Source of the DNA: Clostridiales bacterium
Lineage (GTDB): Bacteria; Bacillota; Clostridia; Oscillospirales; Ruminococcaceae
DNA length: 6,332 nucleotides
Assembly: GCA_012523875.1 (NCBI GenBank)
Contig: JAAYSW010000154.1
Span: 1-6,332 of the forward strand
Direction: 5' to 3'
Each line of letters starts with the position of its first letter. The first letter of the stretch is position 1. A model generated the notes under the pieces. The model was not told the DNA's origin. It worked only from the letters and a program-made list of their open reading frames with translations, and searched no databases. The position numbers and the translations under genes are program-made. Positions 1 to 6,121 of this stretch are shown here, piece after piece.

Positions 1-122
1 CTGCGCATCTTTCCGGAAAACTGCGTCAACATTATATTAAGATTTTGCAAGGCGATCAGGTAACTTTAGAATTAACACCCTATGATCTGACTAAAGGTAG
101 AATTACCTGGCGTGGGAAGTAA
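1..122 (+). CDS. infA: Translation initiation factor IF-1, C-terminal part (5' end outside window)
   Basis: IF-1 binds the A site of the 30S subunit during initiation. Only the last 39 codons are present, starting at base 3 and ending with TAA at 120-122. The translation begins AHLSGKLRQHYIKILQGD and ends with PYDLTKGRITWRGK. These match the conserved second half of the IF-1 OB-fold: the AHxSGKxR stretch, YIxIL-GD, and the PYDLTxGRI C-terminus. The IT-W-R ending resembles clostridial IF-1 as I remember it. The usual proline of ILPGD is glutamine here. The gene is followed by a terminator and not by rpmJ/rpsM, which normally come next in the ribosomal protein operon. It may therefore be a displaced or second copy. 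The family assignment is very secure; single-copy versus paralog status cannot be judged from this window. Confidence 0.95.
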   Translation, partial: AHLSGKLRQHYIKILQGDQVTLELTPYDLTKGRITWRGK

Positions 123-175
123 TACTTAAATTATCTTAAGAAATGTTTTATGTGAATAAGACATAACTAATACAA

Positions 176-227
176 AAAAACTTATACTGCCTCCAATATA
201 AAAACAATGAAGACAGTATAAGTTTTT
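176..227 (+). terminator. Rho-independent terminator after infA
   Basis: A perfect 14-bp inverted repeat has arms at 176-189 (AAAAACTTATACTG) and 214-227 (CAGTATAAGTTTTT), with a 24-nt loop. The right arm ends in five T residues and the left arm begins with an A tract at 174-180, so it could work in either direction. It lies 53 nt after the infA stop and separates that gene from the uronate operon. Confidence 0.85.
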
Positions 228-257
228 GGCATTAGTGCTTCTTATGCAAATTCTAAA

Positions 258-287
258 TTGTTAAAAAAATATCATTTGTGATACAAT
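258..287 (+). promoter_or_regulatory. Candidate sigma-A promoter P1 of the uxu operon
   Basis: A -35-like TTGTTA at 258-263 is separated by 18 nt from a -10-like TACAAT at 282-287. The -10 is preceded by TGA, giving an extended -10 (TGn) typical of low-GC Gram-positive promoters. The predicted transcript start, near 294, would give a leader of about 110 nt before uxuB. The region is very AT-rich, so chance matches are common, but the extended -10 makes this the better of two candidates. Confidence 0.55.
276..286. promoter_or_regulatory. Candidate GntR/FadR-subfamily operator overlapping the P1 -10
   Basis: The sequence TTGTGATACAA is a 4-bp inverted repeat (TTGT/ACAA) around a 3-nt centre. 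It fits every fixed position of TNGTNNNACNA, the consensus described for FadR-subfamily GntR regulators, the group that includes the hexuronate regulators UxuR and ExuR. It overlaps the -10 of P1, where a bound repressor would block transcription. No regulator gene is in the window, so the link to a particular protein is inference. Confidence 0.4.
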
Positions 288-298
288 TATATTATATT

Positions 299-328
299 TT
301 GCTAAAAAATTATGATCGTTTTTATGAT
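299..328 (+). promoter_or_regulatory. Candidate second promoter P2 of the uxu operon
   Basis: TTGCTA at 299-304 and TATGAT at 323-328 are separated by 18 nt. This lies about 40 bp downstream of P1 and would start transcription near 335, leaving a leader of about 68 nt. The -10 coincides with one of the TTATGAT repeats at 310-338. Use of P1, P2 or both cannot be decided from sequence. Confidence 0.4.
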
Positions 329-338
329 TTGTTATGCA
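310..338 (+). repeat. Phased TTATG direct repeats in the uxuB upstream region
   Basis: TTATGAT occurs at 310-316 and 322-328 and a related TTATGCA at 332-338, with spacings of 12 and 10 bp, close to one helical turn. The octamer TTATGCAA at 332-339 also occurs at 242-249, upstream of P1. These could be half-sites for a DNA-binding protein, but AT-rich composition favours such repeats by chance. Confidence 0.35.
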
Positions 339-388
339 ACTTTTTTTAATGGATGAATTTAATTATAGTAATATGTGTGTTGATTAAT

Positions 389-395
389 AAAGGAG
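389..395 (+). promoter_or_regulatory. Ribosome binding site deciding the TTG start of uxuB
   Basis: AAAGGAG ends 7 nt before the TTG at 403. There is no in-frame ATG near this distance, and the residues after TTG run without a break into the conserved protein, so the TTG start is preferred. Confidence 0.8.
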
Positions 396-402
396 AAGAA
401 AT

Positions 403-2031
403 TTGAAATTAAATTTGGATTCAATTAAGAATAATCGTGCTGAATGGATTGAGCATGGTTTTCAACTTCCTGCTTATAAAATTGAGGATCTAAGAGAAAA
501 TACTAAAACAAGTCCGAAATGGATTCATTTTGGTGCCGGAAATATTTTTAGAATGTTTGTGGCAAGGGTACAGGATGAATTATTAGATCAAGGTATCGAA
601 AATACTGGTGTGATTATAGCTGAAACATTTGATTCAGATAAGGTTGATTATATTTTCAAACCTTATGATAACTTAAGCACAGCAGTCACCTTAAAAAGTA
701 ATGGTGAAATTGATTTAAGAGTTGTTGGCTGTATAGCGGAAGCAGTAAAAGCTGAGATGAATAAAGAAGGTTGGCAAAGAGCCATTGAATTGTTCAAAAA
801 GTCTTCTTTGCAAGTTGTTAGTTTTACCATCACGGAAAAAGGGTATAGTTTAGTTGATACTTCCGGTCAGTATACAAATACAGTAAAAACTGAAATGCAA
901 GATCCGGACATGAAATCTACTAATACGATGGGGATTGTTTGCAGATTATTATACGAGCGTTTTAAAGCTGGGAAATTGCCATTGACATTATCTAGCATGG
1001 ATAATGTTTCACATAACGGTGCATTGTTAAAAAATGCAATATTGGCTTATGCAAAAGCATGGACTGATGCAGGATTTATGGAAAAAGAATTTTATGAATA
1101 TGTACAAGACGAAGCCCTTATTAGTTTCCCTTGGGCAATGATAGATAAAATCACACCGGTTGCAGATTCGTCTGTAGCAAAAATGTTGTCAGAACGTGGC
1201 TACGAAGATTATGAATCACTTGAGTTAAATGGCAGATTTTATCCACCTTCATTTGCTAACGCTGAAGAAACGGAATATTTAGTAATTGAAGATAATTTTA
1301 CAAATGGCAGGCCTAACTGGGATAAAGGTGGGATTATTTTTGCAGAAAGAGAAATTGTAGATCGAGTTGAAACTATGAAAGTTACAACTTGTCTAAATCC
1401 GTTACATACTGCATTAGCAGTTTATGGAAGCTTGTTAGGATATGATCGCATTAATGAAGAAATGAAAGATGATGATTTGGTTAACCTGATTAAAGGAATA
1501 GGTTACTTAGAAGGGTTACCTGTAGTGGTAGATCCTGAAATATTGGACCCAAAAGCTTTCATTGACACAGTTATTGAGCAAAGATTTCCAAATCCATTTT
1601 TGCCTGATACACCTCAGAGGATTGCAACTGATACATCACAAAAGATGGCAATCCGATTCGGGAAAACTCTACAAGAATATAAAGAAAAAAATGCTTCGAA
1701 AATATCTGAATTAAGATTTATTCCTGCTGTAATTGCAGGCTGGTTGAGATATTTGTTGGCAATTGATGATTCAGGTGAGGTGATGGAATTGTCACCAGAT
1801 CCGTTGTTAGAAGATCTACAGTTAAAGCTTCAAAATATTGAATATGGTCGTAATGATAATGTTGAAGAGACATTATTACCTTTATTATCGAATCAAGATT
1901 TATTCGGTATTGATTTGATTGAAATAAATTTAGCTGATCAAATAATTGATAATTTTAAGATTTTAAACCAGGGTCCAGGTTCTATTAGAAAATTTTTACA
2001 AAGTTTACCCAAGTATGATGCGATTGATTAG
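403..2031 (+). CDS. uxuB: D-fructuronate reductase (mannonate oxidoreductase), mannitol dehydrogenase family
   Basis: This cytoplasmic NADH-dependent enzyme interconverts D-fructuronate and D-mannonate (EC 1.1.1.57), the second step after isomerisation of glucuronate. The 542-residue product has the long-chain mannitol dehydrogenase layout. An N-terminal Rossmann domain carries GAGNIFR at about residues 44-50, and TITEKGYS lies near 142-149. The conserved DNVSHNG is at 200-206, and the C-terminal catalytic helix contains K326, N332 and H335 (MKVTTCLNPLH). The family signature is usually K-x4-N-x2-H; here the nearest Lys gives K-x5-N. It is longer than E. coli UxuB (486 residues), with extra sequence before the nucleotide motif, as I recall for Bacillota homologs. 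The start is TTG with AAAGGAG 7 nt upstream. It is first of four genes; a 60-nt gap precedes uxuA. Related tagaturonate or mannitol enzymes share the fold, but the adjacent uxuA makes fructuronate the likely substrate. Confidence 0.92.
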   Translation: MKLNLDSIKNNRAEWIEHGFQLPAYKIEDLRENTKTSPKWIHFGAGNIFRMFVARVQDELLDQGIENTGVIIAETFDSDKVDYIFKPYDNLSTAVTLKSNGEIDLRVVGCIAEAVKAEMNKEGWQRAIELFKKSSLQVVSFTITEKGYSLVDTSGQYTNTVKTEMQDPDMKSTNTMGIVCRLLYERFKAGKLPLTLSSMDNVSHNGALLKNAILAYAKAWTDAGFMEKEFYEYVQDEALISFPWAMIDKITPVADSSVAKMLSERGYEDYESLELNGRFYPPSFANAEETEYLVIEDNFTNGRPNWDKGGIIFAEREIVDRVETMKVTTCLNPLHTALAVYGSLLGYDRINEEMKDDDLVNLIKGIGYLEGLPVVVDPEILDPKAFIDTVIEQRFPNPFLPDTPQRIATDTSQKMAIRFGKTLQEYKEKNASKISELRFIPAVIAGWLRYLLAIDDSGEVMELSPDPLLEDLQLKLQNIEYGRNDNVEETLLPLLSNQDLFGIDLIEINLADQIIDNFKILNQGPGSIRKFLQSLPKYDAID

Positions 2032-2076
2032 TGTTTGGCGAGTGTAACAAAATAAATTTAAAACAAGTCAGATTTC

Positions 2077-2083
2077 AAGGAGG
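2077..2083 (+). promoter_or_regulatory. Ribosome binding site deciding the GTG start of uxuA
   Basis: AAGGAGG ends 8 nt before GTG at 2092 and 14 nt before the in-frame ATG at 2098. The spacing supports GTG, which adds only two residues. Confidence 0.8.
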
Positions 2084-2091
2084 ATTTTATT

Positions 2092-3168
2092 GTGAAAATG
2101 ACATTTCGTTGGTACGGAGAAGGTAACGATCCAATACCATTGAAGTACATCAAACAGATTCCCAATTGTAGTGGAATAATGGGAGTATTAGATCAATATG
2201 CAGCAGGTGAGGTTTGGCCTGAGGATGTAATTGCTGACTATGTAAAACATGTCAATGATGCAGGATTGGAAGTTGAAATTATTGAATCGGTTAATGTTCA
2301 TGAAGATATTAAATTAGGACTTCCAACTAGAGATCAATACATTGAGAATTACAAAACTACAATTCGTAATTTGGCTAAACACGGAATCAAGGTAATAGTA
2401 TATAATTTTATGCCTGTATTTGATTGGCTGCGTACAGATTTAGCAAGAGAGATACCTGAAGATGGATCAAACTCACTATATTATGATGATCAAGAATTGT
2501 TAGGAATGACACCTCAGGAACTGGTTAAACAAACAGCCGAGACATCAGGCTTTACATTACCTGGATGGGAGCCTGAGCGTTTGGCAGATCTGGACAGAGT
2601 AATGAAACTCTACGAAAATGTTAGTGCTGATCAATTATTAGAAAATTACAAATATTTCTTAGAAGGAATTATACCTACTTGTGAAGAAGTCGGTGTTAAA
2701 ATGGCTGTTCATCCGGATGATCCTGCATGGCCAATTTTCGGCTTACCAAGAATTGTTCATAATAAAGAACAATTAAAGGCAATTATTAATTTAGTAGATA
2801 GTCCTTCTAATGGCCTTTGTTTCTGTACAGGTTCGTTGGGATCAGATCCTGCAAATGATATTCCTGAAATGCTGCGTTATTTTAGTGAAAGAGATCGTGT
2901 GCCTGCTTGTCACGTCCGTAATGTTAAATATTTAGGTGAGCGAAAATTCCGTGAAGCAAGCCATTTGTCTTCAGATGGTGATATAGATATGTATGAAGTA
3001 ATGAAATCTTTATATGAAACAGGATTTGACGGTTACCTAAGACCTGATCATGGACGTATGATTTGGGATGAAGAAGGACGTGCCGGATATGGTTTGTTTG
3101 ATAGGGCATTAGGGATCGCATACTTGAATGGAATTTGGGAATCCTTGCAAAAAGGAGATAAAGTATAA
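2092..3168 (+). CDS. uxuA: D-mannonate dehydratase
   Basis: UxuA removes water from D-mannonate to give 2-keto-3-deoxy-D-gluconate (EC 4.2.1.8), using a divalent metal in a TIM-barrel fold. The 358-residue protein opens with the family's characteristic MTFRWYGEGNDPI segment. The likely metal ligands are H207 (in AVHPDDP), C245 (in CFCTGSLGS), H274 (in ACHVRNVK) and D319 (in YLRPDHGR). These sit 8-9 residues beyond the ligands I recall for the Streptococcus suis enzyme (H199, C237, H266, D310). The product is shorter than E. coli UxuA (394 residues), which is usual for Gram-positive versions. It starts at GTG behind a strong AAGGAGG. Its TAA stop shares its last base with the eda ATG (TAATG), and the eda ribosome binding site lies inside this gene, so the two are probably translationally coupled. 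All key residues look intact. Confidence 0.96.
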   Translation: MKMTFRWYGEGNDPIPLKYIKQIPNCSGIMGVLDQYAAGEVWPEDVIADYVKHVNDAGLEVEIIESVNVHEDIKLGLPTRDQYIENYKTTIRNLAKHGIKVIVYNFMPVFDWLRTDLAREIPEDGSNSLYYDDQELLGMTPQELVKQTAETSGFTLPGWEPERLADLDRVMKLYENVSADQLLENYKYFLEGIIPTCEEVGVKMAVHPDDPAWPIFGLPRIVHNKEQLKAIINLVDSPSNGLCFCTGSLGSDPANDIPEMLRYFSERDRVPACHVRNVKYLGERKFREASHLSSDGDIDMYEVMKSLYETGFDGYLRPDHGRMIWDEEGRAGYGLFDRALGIAYLNGIWESLQKGDKV

Positions 3169-3797
3169 TGTATAAATTACTTGATGGTCATGGTGTTGTA
3201 CCCGTAATTAAGCTTGGTAATGTAAATGAAGTTTTGCCATTAGCTGATGCTCTATCGGCCGGTGGGATTAATATTATGGAAATTACTTTTAGAAGTGATG
3301 CTGCATATGATTCAATAAAAAAAGTAGCAACTGAAAGACCGAATATTCTAGTTGGTGCCGGAACGGTTGTTAACTTGGAACAGTTAGAGCAAGCCATTGA
3401 TGCAGGCTCAAAGTTTGTGGTAAGTCCAGGATTTGATCCTGAAATAGTAAAAGCAGGATTAGACAAAGGCATTATTATGTTACCCGGAGTAATTACCCCT
3501 AGCGAAATAATGTCAGCAATGAATCTAGGCCTAAAAGTATTGAAGCTTTTCCCCGCATCTGTTTTTGGCGGATTGAAAGCAATTAAAACTTACGCTTCTG
3601 TCTTTGGACAAGCAGAGTTTATGCCGACTGGTGGCGTCTCGGCAAGTAATTTAGCTGAATTTTTAGCTGTACCGAGCATAAAAGCTTGTGGCGGTTCTTG
3701 GATGTGCACAGCAGATATGATAAAAAATCAAAATTGGGATGAAGTAACTAGATTATCAACTGAAGCAACAGCTATTTATAAGGAAGCTAGAGGTTAA
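3168..3797 (+). CDS. eda: 2-keto-3-deoxy-6-phosphogluconate (KDPG) aldolase
   Basis: This class I aldolase splits KDPG into pyruvate and glyceraldehyde-3-phosphate (EC 4.1.2.14), the last step of the uronate and Entner-Doudoroff routes. The 209-residue length is normal for the family. The Schiff-base lysine is K126 in VLKLFPA. The catalytic glutamate is E38 and a phosphate/carboxylate-binding arginine is R42, both in MEITFRS. GAGTV is at 63-67, SPGFD at 86-90 and the phosphate-binding MPTGGV at 152-157. AAGGAG at 3152-3157 lies 10 nt before the ATG, inside uxuA. The start overlaps the uxuA stop by one base, and the stop is one base before the next start. Many family members also cleave 2-keto-4-hydroxyglutarate, and a galactonate-pathway aldolase would look similar, but the neighbours point to KDPG. 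Confidence 0.95.
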   Translation: MYKLLDGHGVVPVIKLGNVNEVLPLADALSAGGINIMEITFRSDAAYDSIKKVATERPNILVGAGTVVNLEQLEQAIDAGSKFVVSPGFDPEIVKAGLDKGIIMLPGVITPSEIMSAMNLGLKVLKLFPASVFGGLKAIKTYASVFGQAEFMPTGGVSASNLAEFLAVPSIKACGGSWMCTADMIKNQNWDEVTRLSTEATAIYKEARG

Positions 3798-3798
3798 T

Positions 3799-4887
3799 AT
3801 GGATTTAAAAGTAAAAGATCGCGATTCTTGCAAATATGATCAGTTTTCTTTAGGTGAAGTAATGTTACGTCTTGATCCTGGCGATGGCAGAATAAGAACT
3901 GCTCGCCAATTTACTGCTTGGGAAGGTGGCGGCGAATATAACGTAGCTCGTGGACTGCGTCGTTGTTTTGGAATGCGTACAGGTATTGTTACCGCATTAG
4001 CAAAAAATGACATTGGTTATTTAATAGAAGATTTTATTCTGCAGGGTGGTTTAGATACTTCGTATCTGAAATGGATGGATTTTGACGGAATTGGCAGAAG
4101 TTCCAGAAATGGGATTAATTTCACAGAACGTGGTTATGGTGTTCGTGGAGCATTGGGTGTTTCAGATCGAGCAAATACAGCTATCAGTCAACTTAAACCT
4201 GGTATGATTGATTGGGAAAAGCTCTTTGGCGAAGATGGCGTACGTTGGTTTCATACTGGAGGAATTTATGCTGCTCTGTCTGCAGATTCTGCCGATGTTG
4301 TTATTGAAGCCGTAACAACTGCCAAAAAGTATGGAACGATTACCAGCTATGATTTAAACTATCGACCTTCTCTTTGGAATGCAATTGGCGGTCACGAACG
4401 TTGTCAAGCGGTTAACAAAGAAATTGCACCACACATTGATGTCATGATAGGTAATGAAGAAGACTTCAATGCTTGCTTGGGTTTCGAGATCGAAGGTGAT
4501 TTAAAGGAATTGAACCTGGATAGTTATCGGAAAATGCTTCAAACTGCTTCTGAAACATACCCGAATTTCAAAGCCATAGCTAATAGTTTACGTACTGTTC
4601 ATACGGCAACAGATAATGATTGGTCGGCTTTTGTATATGCTGATGGTGAAATTCATAAAGCTAAACAGTATGATCATTTAGAAATCTTTGACCGTGTTGG
4701 TGGAGGAGATAGCTTTGCTTCTGGTGTAATCTACGGCTTGATCACAACCGGTGATCCGGCAATTGCTGTTAATTATGGTGCTGCACATGGTGCTTTAGCA
4801 ATGACAACACCCGGAGATACGACAATGGCAAGAAAAGAAGAAGTTGAATCCTTAATGAGTGGTGGGAGCGCCAGAGTTGTTCGTTAG
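3799..4887 (+). CDS. kdgK: 2-keto-3-deoxygluconate kinase, PfkB/ribokinase family (operon copy)
   Basis: The predicted reaction is ATP-dependent phosphorylation of KDG to KDPG (EC 2.7.1.45), supplying the aldolase encoded just upstream. The 362-residue protein has the PfkB N-terminal sugar-site region (GEVMLRL at 19-25, then GGGEYN at 43-48). YDLNYR at 184-189 matches the DxNxR motif, and the C-terminal PfkB signature DRVGGGDSFASG at 298-309 contains the predicted catalytic base D304. The C-terminus has AMTTPGDTTMA, seen in a sugar-kinase subgroup often found with KDG pathways. The ATG follows the eda stop after one base, with AGAGG at 3789-3793 giving a short 5-nt spacer, so coupling to eda is likely. 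TAG is followed in frame by three TAA codons. The family is certain; the substrate rests on operon context. Confidence 0.88.
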   Translation: MDLKVKDRDSCKYDQFSLGEVMLRLDPGDGRIRTARQFTAWEGGGEYNVARGLRRCFGMRTGIVTALAKNDIGYLIEDFILQGGLDTSYLKWMDFDGIGRSSRNGINFTERGYGVRGALGVSDRANTAISQLKPGMIDWEKLFGEDGVRWFHTGGIYAALSADSADVVIEAVTTAKKYGTITSYDLNYRPSLWNAIGGHERCQAVNKEIAPHIDVMIGNEEDFNACLGFEIEGDLKELNLDSYRKMLQTASETYPNFKAIANSLRTVHTATDNDWSAFVYADGEIHKAKQYDHLEIFDRVGGGDSFASGVIYGLITTGDPAIAVNYGAAHGALAMTTPGDTTMARKEEVESLMSGGSARVVR

Positions 4888-4904
4888 TAATAATAAGTTT
4901 ACTT

Positions 4905-4955
4905 CTCAACTTTCCTACTTAGACAATATTTATTTATCTAGCTGGGAAAGTTGAG
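4905..4955. terminator. Hairpin between convergent kinase genes, probable bidirectional terminator
   Basis: An 11-bp perfect inverted repeat, CTCAACTTTCC at 4905-4915 and GGAAAGTTGAG at 4945-4955, encloses 29 nt. The stem can extend inward through a mismatch and G-U pairs to TAGA/TCTA (4920-4923 and 4937-4940), leaving a 13-nt loop. It starts 17 nt after the stop of the plus-strand kinase and ends 12 nt from the stop of the minus-strand kinase. No clear T run follows it on either strand, so it is not a textbook intrinsic terminator. It may act mainly as a 3' stabilising stem. Confidence 0.6.
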
Positions 4956-4967
4956 TTGATATAAAAA

Positions 4968-6056
4968 TTATCTTTTAATCTCAAAATTCATATTCATTAA
5001 TTGTTTAACGTCATCCAGATCGTCAGTGATGTTTCCATCTCCGTGGAGTGTATGTTTAATCGCACTTAATGCTACACCGAAATTCACTATATCAGGTGGT
5101 GAAAATTTTTTTATTAATCCATACATCATCCCACTTGCAAATGCATCTCCACCACCAACACGATCAAGAATATTAAATCTTAAAAGATTACTCTCGTAAG
5201 TTTGTCCGTTATACCACATGTACGCCATCAAGCTGTTTTCGCTGCCACTGTGAACATAGCGCACGTGTCTGGCAATAACTTCAATATTAGGATATGCTTC
5301 AATGAATTTCTTGAAAATTAAATCTTGTTCTTCTAGATTTGGTTGGAAAGGAATATCATCTTTCCAATCTCCTTTTGAATAATCATCAGGATCCTTATAT
5401 AAATGATAAGGTTCAATACCGAATAAAACATTAATATAAGGTAAACATTTTGTACAGAAGTCCCTGGCTTCTTCCCAAGTCCAAAGTGCTGCTCTGAAGT
5501 TTCCATCGAAACTAACAGTCAAACCTAATTCATTTGCTGTTTTGAGGCAATTAAAAATAAAATCAGCACAACTTTTATCTAATGCAGGAGTTATTCCACT
5601 TAAATGTAACCAAGTAAATGGTTTCAGTAATGCTTTAAGATTGACCTTGCTATAGTCATACTCTGTGATTGCGCTATGCTTTCTATCATATGTTACTTTT
5701 CCAGAACGAATTCCATATCCCGACTCATAAAAATATGAGCCTAGACGATGAGTTGGCGTTTCTTCAGGAGTGCTAAGAATGATAGGTGTACAATGAACAT
5801 CATTACTCCTTAACCAACGAATTGCACTTTTCCCTAAGCTGTTATTCGGTACAACACTGAAAAAAGTACTGTCAATACCAAGATTTGCGAGTGATAATGC
5901 AATATTTGCTTCACTTCCACCGTAACTTACGTCGAAACTATTTGTCATTCTAACCTTGTAATAATTAGGAGGAGTTAGTCTCAACATAATTTCGCCAATA
6001 GTAATAAGTCTTGTAGGATCTAGTTGATTTTTTAGAATTGAATTTTCATGTTTCAA
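4968..6056 (-). CDS. kdgK: Second PfkB-family sugar kinase, probable KDG kinase paralog
   Basis: This 362-residue ribokinase-family enzyme probably phosphorylates 2-keto-3-deoxygluconate. It shows GEIMLRL at 21-27, the sugar-site GGSEANIA at 46-53, GYGIR at 113-117, FDGNFR (DxNxR) at 183-188, and DRVGGGDAFASG at 298-309 with catalytic D304. It ends with HGDGN near 338-342, a KDG-kinase-like segment. A charged stretch at about 215-245 (rich in D, K and W) is absent from the operon kinase. The start is TTG at 6056-6054, supported by GGAGG (complement of 6067-6071) at a 10-nt spacing; no ATG lies nearby in frame. It is convergent to the uxu operon and appears monocistronic. It shares the fold and signature motifs with the operon kinase but differs through most of its length, so it is not a recent duplicate. 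A related keto-deoxy sugar or fructose-type substrate cannot be ruled out. Confidence 0.82.
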   Translation of the reverse strand: MKHENSILKNQLDPTRLITIGEIMLRLTPPNYYKVRMTNSFDVSYGGSEANIALSLANLGIDSTFFSVVPNNSLGKSAIRWLRSNDVHCTPIILSTPEETPTHRLGSYFYESGYGIRSGKVTYDRKHSAITEYDYSKVNLKALLKPFTWLHLSGITPALDKSCADFIFNCLKTANELGLTVSFDGNFRAALWTWEEARDFCTKCLPYINVLFGIEPYHLYKDPDDYSKGDWKDDIPFQPNLEEQDLIFKKFIEAYPNIEVIARHVRYVHSGSENSLMAYMWYNGQTYESNLLRFNILDRVGGGDAFASGMMYGLIKKFSPPDIVNFGVALSAIKHTLHGDGNITDDLDDVKQLMNMNFEIKR

Positions 6057-6066
6057 GATTACTCTA

Positions 6067-6071
6067 CCTCC
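6067..6071 (-). promoter_or_regulatory. Ribosome binding site deciding the TTG start of the minus-strand kinase
   Basis: On the minus strand GGAGG is followed by 10 nt and then TTG AAA CAT GAA. No ATG or GTG in frame competes with it, so TTG is the best start. Confidence 0.75.
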
Positions 6072-6101
6072 AAACCTTATTAATGATAATTTACATTTGT
6101 C

Positions 6102-6121
6102 ATTGATTATGTATTGATTAT
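6102..6121. repeat. Tandem direct repeat ATTGATTAT with 11-bp period
   Basis: ATTGATTAT at 6102-6110 and 6113-6121 are identical 9-mers separated by GT. They overlap the predicted -10 of the minus-strand kinase and could be a regulator site, or simply a small duplication of the -10 region. Confidence 0.6.

Noticed and set aside
270..283. Palindrome TATCA-N4-TGATA overlapping P1
   Set aside because: It overlaps the better-matching FadR-type motif and fits no regulator consensus I can name. Kept only as an alternative reading of the same spot.
228..402. CcpA catabolite-response (cre) site upstream of uxuB
   Set aside because: A sugar operon invites one, but no stretch fits TGNAANCGNTNNCA. The only CG-centred candidate near 310-325 lacks the dyad.
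2924..3121. Minus-strand open frame of 65 codons inside uxuA
   Set aside because: It lies entirely within a well-conserved coding gene, and its translation resembles no family I recognise. Treated as an antisense shadow.
3188..3472. Minus-strand open frame of 94 codons inside eda
   Set aside because: It lies antisense to conserved aldolase sequence, including the catalytic Glu region, and resembles no protein family. Treated as a shadow frame.
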